Origin: Dietzia sp. B32 | GTDB lineage: Bacteria; Actinomycetota; Actinomycetes; Mycobacteriales; Mycobacteriaceae | NCBI RefSeq assembly: GCF_024732245.1 | Contig: NZ_CP093845.1 | Span: 372,001 to 436,000 of the forward strand | Length of the DNA stretch: 64,000 nt | Direction of reading: 5' to 3' | Shown: positions 59,116 through 64,000 of the stretch, piece by piece | Numbering within the stretch: the first letter of the stretch is position 1 | How the letters are laid out: each line of letters opens with the position of its first letter | Translations under genes and position numbers: made by a program | Notes under the pieces: generated by a model | Databases searched by the model: none | What the model saw: only the letters and a program-made list of their open reading frames with translations | What the model was told of the DNA's origin: nothing

Positions 59116-61968
59116 TCAGTCGCGCGGCTTCTCGACGAGCTCGTAGGTCTCGATGATGTCACCGATCTTGATGTCGGAGTACGTCACCGTCAGACCACAT
59201 TCGAAGCCCTCGCGGACCTCGGTCGCGTCGTCCTTCTCTCGGCGCAGCGAGGAGATGGTCATCTCCTCGGCCACGACGTTGCCGTCCCGGATGAGCCGGG
59301 CCTTGGCGTTGCGGCGCATGATGCCGTCGAGCACCATGCAACCCGCGATGTTGCCCACCTTGGAGGAGCGGAACATGTTGCGGATCTCCGCCTGGCCGAG
59401 CTTCTTCTCCTCGTAGATCGGCTTGAGCATGCCCTTGAGCGCGCTCTCGATCTCGTCGATCGCCTGGTAGATGATCGAGTAGTACCGGATGTCGACACCC
59501 TCGCGATTGGCCAGCTCGGTGGCCTTGCCCTCCGCGCGGACGTTGAACCCGATGATCACGGCGTCGGAGGCATCAGCCAGGTTGACGTTGGTCTCGGTCA
59601 CCGCACCGACACCGCGGTCGATGACGCGCAACTGCACCTCGTCGTCGATCTCGATCCCCATGAGGGCCTCTTCGAGGGCCTCGACCGTACCGGAGTTGTC
59701 GCCCTTGATGATGAGGTTGAGCTGGCTCGTCTCCTTGAGATGCGAATCCAGGTCCTCGAGGCTGACCCTACGGCGGCTGCGGGCGGCCATCGCATTGCGC
59801 TTGCGCGCGTTACGACGGTCGGCGATCTGCCGTGCGGTCCGGTCCTCGTCGACCACCATCAGGGTGTCGCCGGCGCCACAGACGCTGGTCAGGCCGATGA
59901 CCTGAACCGGACGCGACGGGGTCGCCTCGGTGACGTCCTCGCCGTGCTCGTCGACCATCCGACGCACGCGACCGTAGGCGTCGCCGGCGACGATCGAGTC
60001 GCCGACCCGCAGGGTTCCGCGCTGGACGAGCACCGTGGCGACCGGACCGCGACCGCGGTCCAGGTGCGCCTCGATGGCCACGCCCTGGGCGGACATCTCC
60101 GGGTTGGCGCGCAGATCGAGCGACGCGTCCGCGGTGAGGACGACGGCCTCCAGCAGCGACTCGATGTTGAGACCCTGCTTGGCGGAGATGTCGACGAACA
60201 TCGTGTCGCCGCCGTACTCCTCCGGGACCAGACCGTACTCGGTCATCTGGCCACGGATCTTGTCCGGCTGCGCACCTTCCTTGTCGATCTTGTTGACCGC
60301 CACCACGACCGGCACGTCGGCCGCCTGTGCGTGGTTGATCGCCTCGACCGTCTGCGGCATCACGCCGTCGTCGGCCGCGACCACGATGATCGCGATATCG
60401 GTCGACTTGGCGCCGCGGGCACGCATGGCGGTGAACGCCTCGTGACCCGGCGTATCGATGAAGGTGATCGTGCGATCCACATCCTCGACGGGCACCGTGA
60501 CCTGGTAGGCGCCGATGTGCTGGGTGATGCCACCGGCCTCGCCCTCGCCGACCTTCGCCGACCGGATGCTGTCGAGCAGTCGGGTCTTGCCGTGGTCGAC
60601 GTGACCCATGACCGTGACGACCGCGGGACGGACCTCGAGATCACTCTCGTCTCCCTCGTCCTCACCGAAGGAGAGGTCGAACGAATCGAGCAGCTCGCGG
60701 TCCTCGTCCTCGGGGCTGACGATCTGGACCTTGAAGCCCATCTCCTCACCGAGGAGCTGCAACGTCTCAGGAGTCACCGACTGCGTGGCCGTGACCATCT
60801 CACCCAGGTTGAACAGAGCCTGGACGAGCTGAGCGGGGTTGACGTCGATCTTGTCCGCGAAATCGCTCAGCGATGCACCCTGTGCCAGCCGCAGGACCTG
60901 CCCACGACCGTCGGGAAGCCGGACGCCGCCGACCTCCGGGGCCCGCATCGAATCGTATTCCTGACGCTTCTGCCGCTTCGACTTGCGCCCACGACGCGGA
61001 GCGCCGCCGGGGCGACCGAACGCGCCCGCTGCGCCGCCACGGCCACGGTTGCCGCCGCCGGGACGACCGCGGAAACCACCGCCGCCTGCCGCGGGTGCAC
61101 CGCCGCCGCCACCGGGGCGGAAACCGCCGCCACCCGGTCGGCCACCGGGGCCACCCGGTCGGCCGCGCCCCTGGGCGGGACGTGCGACCTGTCCCGGCAT
61201 CTGACCGGGGCTGGGACGAGGCGGCATGTTACCGGGCGTGGGACGGGGACCGCCCTGTCCCGGCGCACCGGGACGCTGCGGGGGACGGGGACCACCCTGG
61301 CCGGGCGTGCCCGGACGGGCACCTCCGGGACGGGGCCCACCCTGACCGGGCGCGGGGCGAGGACCGCCCTGCGGACGCGGTGCGGGGGTGGTGCCGCTCG
61401 AGTACGGGTTGTTGCCGACGCGCGGCGCCTTGGGGCCGGGCTTGGGCCCGGCCGGGCGCGGTCCGGGAGCCGGACGCGATGCGGCCGCGGCGGCACCGGG
61501 CGTCGCACCCGGGGTCGGCCGCTGGGTGCCGGGCTTGGCACCCGGGGTCGATCCGGATTCCGCCTTGGGAGCCGGAGCCGGAGCGGGGGCCGCGGGCTTG
61601 GCACCCGGGGTCGGTCCGGACTGCGCCTTGGGAGCCGGAGCCGGGGCCGCGGGCTTGGCACCCGGGGTGGGGCCGGCCGCGGGCCTGGGGGCCGCCGAGC
61701 GCGGATCCGCACCCGGGCGGGGACCGGGTGCCGGCTTGGACGGCGCGCCCGGCTTGGGCGCGGCGCTGCTGCCGGACTTGGTCGGGGCGGCGGCGGAGTC
61801 GCCGCCTGCCGGTGCGTGTGCCTCGCGCAGGCGCCGGACGACCGGAGCCTCCAGCGTCGACGACGCGGACTTGACGAACTCTCCCTGATCGCGGAGTTTC
61901 GTCAGAAGTTCTTTACTGGTGATACCGAACTCTTTTGCCAGTTCGTGTACCCGGGGCTTGCCTGCCAC
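59116..61968 (-). CDS. infB: Translation initiation factor IF-2
   Basis: IF-2 is the GTPase that brings initiator tRNA to the 30S subunit and joins the subunits. The 950-residue protein has an N-terminal IF2N motif ([20 protein letters not shown]), then a Pro/Ala/Gly-rich low-complexity region to about residue 330, then the G domain with G1 [10 protein letters not shown]3 DTPGHEAF and G4 NKID, and the C1/C2 domains. GTG 61968 is chosen because GAGGAG lies about 5 nt upstream; the GTG at 61980 lies too early. The gene is part of nusA-ylxR-infB-rbfA. Confidence 0.96.
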   Translation of the reverse strand: MAGKPRVHELAKEFGITSKELLTKLRDQGEFVKSASSTLEAPVVRRLREAHAPAGGDSAAAPTKSGSSAAPKPGAPSKPAPGPRPGADPRSAAPRPAAGPTPGAKPAAPAPAPKAQSGPTPGAKPAAPAPAPAPKAESGSTPGAKPGTQRPTPGATPGAAAAASRPAPGPRPAGPKPGPKAPRVGNNPYSSGTTPAPRPQGGPRPAPGQGGPRPGGARPGTPGQGGPRPPQRPGAPGQGGPRPTPGNMPPRPSPGQMPGQVARPAQGRGRPGGPGGRPGGGGFRPGGGGGAPAAGGGGFRGRPGGGNRGRGGAAGAFGRPGGAPRRGRKSKRQKRQEYDSMRAPEVGGVRLPDGRGQVLRLAQGASLSDFADKIDVNPAQLVQALFNLGEMVTATQSVTPETLQLLGEEMGFKVQIVSPEDEDRELLDSFDLSFGEDEGDESDLEVRPAVVTVMGHVDHGKTRLLDSIRSAKVGEGEAGGITQHIGAYQVTVPVEDVDRTITFIDTPGHEAFTAMRARGAKSTDIAIIVVAADDGVMPQTVEAINHAQAADVPVVVAVNKIDKEGAQPDKIRGQMTEYGLVPEEYGGDTMFVDISAKQGLNIESLLEAVVLTADASLDLRANPEMSAQGVAIEAHLDRGRGPVATVLVQRGTLRVGDSIVAGDAYGRVRRMVDEHGEDVTEATPSRPVQVIGLTSVCGAGDTLMVVDEDRTARQIADRRNARKRNAMAARSRRRVSLEDLDSHLKETSQLNLIIKGDNSGTVEALEEALMGIEIDDEVQLRVIDRGVGAVTETNVNLADASDAVIIGFNVRAEGKATELANREGVDIRYYSIIYQAIDEIESALKGMLKPIYEEKKLGQAEIRNMFRSSKVGNIAGCMVLDGIMRRNAKARLIRDGNVVAEEMTISSLRREKDDATEVREGFECGLTVTYSDIKIGDIIETYELVEKPRD
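61531..61675. repeat. Imperfect repeat in infB N-terminal region
   Basis: The block CGCCTTGGGAGCCGGAGCCGG begins at 61561 and at 61624; GGCTTGGCACCCGGGGT recurs at about 61532, 61594 and 61650. On the reverse strand these units encode [14 protein letters not shown]-type repeats, differing by short insertions. The region is prone to length change. Confidence 0.75.
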
Positions 61969-62037
61969 TGCTCTCCTCACTGCGAGGTCTCCACGGCAGG
62001 GCTGGCCGCGCGACCTCGGTCTACATTCGATGGACGT

Positions 62038-62436
62038 TCATCGCTGGAGCTTCACGGTGTGCTCATCGTGTCTGGTCCGTTCCTCTTCTTGTGCTCCCCC
62101 TGCCGGACCGAATGGCCGGCGGGTGGTGTCGTGCCCGGGGCGTAACGCCTCGAGCACCTCCGTGATCGCGTCCTGGGACACGTTCCCGGCGACTCGCAGT
62201 GACCTGATGAAGGCCTTGCGGTCGAGTGCTGTCGCGATGCACCGCTGTTCGCGGTGCACCCAGGCTCCTCGTCCGACCGCCCGTCGACGGGGATCGGGCG
62301 AGAGTGTGGCCGTCTCCGGATCGTGGACGATCCGGAGGAGCCGGGAGTCGGAATCCCGACCCCGGCAGCCGACGCAGGTCCTGATCGGACCCGCGCCCCC
62401 GGCGGTACCGGACCGCTGGTCCTCACGTCCCTGCAT
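62038..62436 (-). CDS. ylxR: YlxR (DUF448) family RNA-binding protein
   Basis: YlxR is a small nucleic-acid-binding protein encoded with nusA and infB in most bacteria; recent work in other species ties it to RNase P or transcription regulation. The 132-residue protein has the GPIRTCVGCRGRDS start motif and the GRGAWVHREQRC block typical of the family. The 20 C-terminal residues form a charged Gln/Glu/Arg tail. ATG 62436 with GAGGTGG upstream was chosen over GTG 62493. It lies about 70 bp before infB. Confidence 0.9.
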   Translation of the reverse strand: MQGREDQRSGTAGGAGPIRTCVGCRGRDSDSRLLRIVHDPETATLSPDPRRRAVGRGAWVHREQRCIATALDRKAFIRSLRVAGNVSQDAITEVLEALRPGHDTTRRPFGPAGGAQEEERTRHDEHTVKLQR

Positions 62437-62500
62437 CCGGCCACCTCGGTCTCTCGCCGCCCGGCCCGAATGGACGGGTGGACGTGAAGTCACTGTGACA

Positions 62501-62510
62501 ACTGATCAGT
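62501..62510. promoter_or_regulatory. Palindrome between nusA and ylxR
   Basis: ACTGATCAGT is a perfect 10-bp palindrome in the 140-bp gap between the nusA stop and the ylxR start. The surrounding DNA (about 62485-62545) is AT-richer than its neighbours, so it may hold a promoter or binding site. No hexamers could be assigned with confidence. Confidence 0.3.
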
Positions 62511-62576
62511 CTACAGATGATGCGGTGTCGATACTAACGGCGCGCCCGACCGCGTGGCGACAGGTCGCCCCGGGCG

Positions 62577-63563
62577 TCACTCCGCATCGCTGTGGATGTC
62601 GATCCGCCACTGGGTGAGACGGTGCGCCAGCCGGGCGTTCTGCCCCTCCTTACCGATCGCCAGGGACAGCTGGTAATCGGGCACGACGACCCTGGCCGCC
62701 CTCGTCGCGGCGTCGGCGACCGACACCGAGATCACCTTGGCCGGCGACAGGGCGTTGCCCACGAACACGGTGGGATCCTCGTCGTAGTCGACGATGTCGA
62801 TCTTCTCGTCGTTGAGCTCCGCCATGACCGCGCGGACACGCGCGCCGTTCGGACCGATGCACGCGCCTTTCGCGTTGAGTCCCGAGATGGTGGACTCCAC
62901 CGCGATCTTCGTCCGGTGCCCGGCCTCGCGCGCGATCGCCGCGATCCGCACCGAGCCGTCACCGATCTCCGGGACCTCCAGGGCGAACAGTCCCCGGACC
63001 AGGTCCGGGTGGGTGCGCGACAGCGAGACGGAGGCCCCGTGGGGGCCCTTGTGGACGCCGACCACGTGGCACTTGATGCGGTCGCCGTGCTCGTAGGTCT
63101 CTCCCGGGACCTGCTCCGCCGGGGCGATGGTCCCCTCGGTCCCCCCGTTCTCGGGTCCGATGTGGACCACCACGATCCCCCGGGCGTTCGCCCGCGAGTC
63201 CGACTGGATGACCCCACTGACCACCTCGCCCTCCCTCGTGACGAGGTCGCCGTAGATGCGGTCGGTCTCCGCCTCCCTCAGACGCTGGAGGATGATCTGC
63301 CGGGCGGTCGCCGCCGCGACCCGGCCGAAGTCCGAGGGGGTGGCGTCGAACTCCCCGATCCGGTTGCCGTCCTCATCCACCTCGGCCGCCATGACGGCGA
63401 CCGTTCCGGCCTTACGGTCCAACGCGATCCGGGCGACCCGATGCGCACCTTCGGTCCGCTTGTACGCGGTGAGCAGAGCGTTCTCGAGGGTGTGCACGAG
63501 GTCTTCCAACGGGATCTCGCGCTCCCGGGACAGCATGTTCAGCGCTGCCATATCGATGTTCAA
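62577..63563 (-). CDS. nusA: Transcription termination/antitermination protein NusA
   Basis: NusA binds RNA polymerase and nascent RNA to control pausing, termination and antitermination. The 328-residue protein has an N-terminal polymerase-binding domain, an S1 domain around [13 protein letters not shown] to [12 protein letters not shown], and two KH domains ([17 protein letters not shown] and [18 protein letters not shown]). The start is TTG 63563: homology to M. tuberculosis NusA (MNIDMAALH) places the first residue there, AAGGAGA lies 7 nt upstream, and the next ATG (63551) is too far from it. TTGA overlaps the rimP stop. Confidence 0.95.
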   Translation of the reverse strand: MNIDMAALNMLSREREIPLEDLVHTLENALLTAYKRTEGAHRVARIALDRKAGTVAVMAAEVDEDGNRIGEFDATPSDFGRVAAATARQIILQRLREAETDRIYGDLVTREGEVVSGVIQSDSRANARGIVVVHIGPENGGTEGTIAPAEQVPGETYEHGDRIKCHVVGVHKGPHGASVSLSRTHPDLVRGLFALEVPEIGDGSVRIAAIAREAGHRTKIAVESTISGLNAKGACIGPNGARVRAVMAELNDEKIDIVDYDEDPTVFVGNALSPAKVISVSVADAATRAARVVVPDYQLSLAIGKEGQNARLAHRLTQWRIDIHSDAE

Positions 63564-64000
63564 CGGTTTTCTCCTTCTCGCACGCCACGCCCCGGGTTCT
63601 CCGGCTCGGACAACAGGTCCAGCTCCTCTTGCGGTGCAGGCCGGAACTCGACCCGGATCACGGCGCGGGCCACCTGCTCCAACGCTACCGATTCCACAGT
63701 CGTTCCCCGGCCCGCCCTCGACACGATGCGGACCACCCCCGTCGCCTCGTCGAGGTCGCCCACCCGTCCCCTGCTCGGCCCCTCGGCACCGTCGACGTAG
63801 ACCAGGTCCACCTGGCGTCCGCGGGCGCGGCGCCAGTGTCGCGGCTGCTCGAGTGGCGCGTCGACTCCCCTGCTGGTCACCTCCAGCGTGACGGGCTGCA
63901 CTGACCCACCCCACTGCTCGGCGAGCGGGTCCAGATCGACGGACAGCTCGGCGAGATCGTCGAGGGACACCCCGGAATCCCCGTCCACGACCACCGTCAC
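63560..64000 (-). CDS. rimP: Ribosome maturation factor RimP (5' end beyond the window)
   Basis: RimP is needed for maturation of the 30S subunit. The visible 146 residues lack the first part of the protein, about 40 residues by comparison with the M. tuberculosis protein of 183. [17 protein letters not shown] and [24 protein letters not shown] match the family (EVSSPGVERPL-type motif, here changed to TSRGVDAPL). The C-terminal domain with [10 protein letters not shown] and [14 protein letters not shown] is complete. It overlaps the nusA start by TTGA and so is coupled to nusA. Confidence 0.92.
   Translation of the reverse strand: MTVVVDGDSGVSLDDLAELSVDLDPLAEQWGGSVQPVTLEVTSRGVDAPLEQPRHWRRARGRQVDLVYVDGAEGPSRGRVGDLDEATGVVRIVSRAGRGTTVESVALEQVARAVIRVEFRPAPQEELDLLSEPENPGRGVREGENR

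Noticed and set aside
59101-62145. 1014-codon open frame on the forward strand opposite infB
   Set aside because: It is a shadow frame caused by GC-rich third positions. IF-2 on the reverse strand has all GTPase motifs, while the forward frame shows no family and no ribosome site.

Overview
This is a very GC-rich window (G or C at most third codon positions) from an actinobacterium. The genes point to a mycolic-acid bacterium of the order Mycobacteriales: an AftC-type arabinofuranosyltransferase, the coproporphyrin-dependent heme genes chdC-cgoX-hemE, a pptT/pptH pair, PspA with ClgR, and CeoB/CeoC-type K+ regulators. From memory, the gene order closely follows the M. tuberculosis segment Rv2671 to Rv2842c with many deletions. 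An hrpA gene beside nrdR-lexA recalls Corynebacterium. Composition and content fit Dietzia or a close relative, but that is inference. About 57 protein genes were recognised. I see no rRNA, tRNA, CRISPR array, insertion sequence or prophage.

Layout. 1-3.7 kb: end of a RibD-C reductase, a degenerate hydrolase lipoprotein, aftC and msrB, all forward, closed by a perfect 20-bp bidirectional terminator. 3.8-7.0 kb: reverse heme operon hemE-cgoX-chdC. 7.1-8.9 kb: DUF3000 and RNase D-like genes. 9.0-16.5 kb: dxs, a TrmA-family methyltransferase, a KimA-like K+ importer divergent from two TrkA-type regulators, and a YiiX-like protein. 16.5-24.1 kb: hrpA, nrdR, a small membrane protein in the ChiZ/DivS position, lexA and hflX. 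24.2-30.2 kb: dapF, then malate synthase G with an IclR regulator, then miaA and a conserved unknown. 30.2-38.4 kb: a DUF349 protein, miaB, recX, recA, DUF3046, pspA, clgR, pncC and pgsA. 38.5-49.5 kb: YciI, ftsK, a TIGR03085 protein, RNase J, dapA, thyX, a flavodoxin-like protein, dapB and an M16 peptidase. 49.6-64 kb: pnp, rpsO, ribF, truB, pptT, pptH, a MATE transporter, nrnA, rbfA, infB, ylxR, nusA and the end of rimP.

How the genes work together. Three diaminopimelate/lysine genes (dapF, dapA, dapB) lie apart in the window. DNA-damage functions (lexA, recA-recX and the ChiZ/DivS-position gene) have recognisable or candidate SOS boxes. Ribosome, tRNA and RNA-turnover genes form the right arm, where stop and start codons often overlap (ATGA, GTGA, TTGA, TGATG), so translational coupling is widespread.

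The window is mostly conserved core genome and I find no clear new defence or mobile system. The best leads are small departures from textbook versions: a hydrolase-like lipoprotein without its serine nucleophile; a LysM-less protein where ChiZ/DivS should be; a KimA-type transporter facing two TrkA-type regulators; malate synthase with a perfect 15-bp palindrome upstream and an IclR gene opposite; a ClgR ending in an ssrA-like LAA tail; RNase J with an expandable SGGQG/DGGNK repeat tail; and a stem-loop in the long pnp leader.
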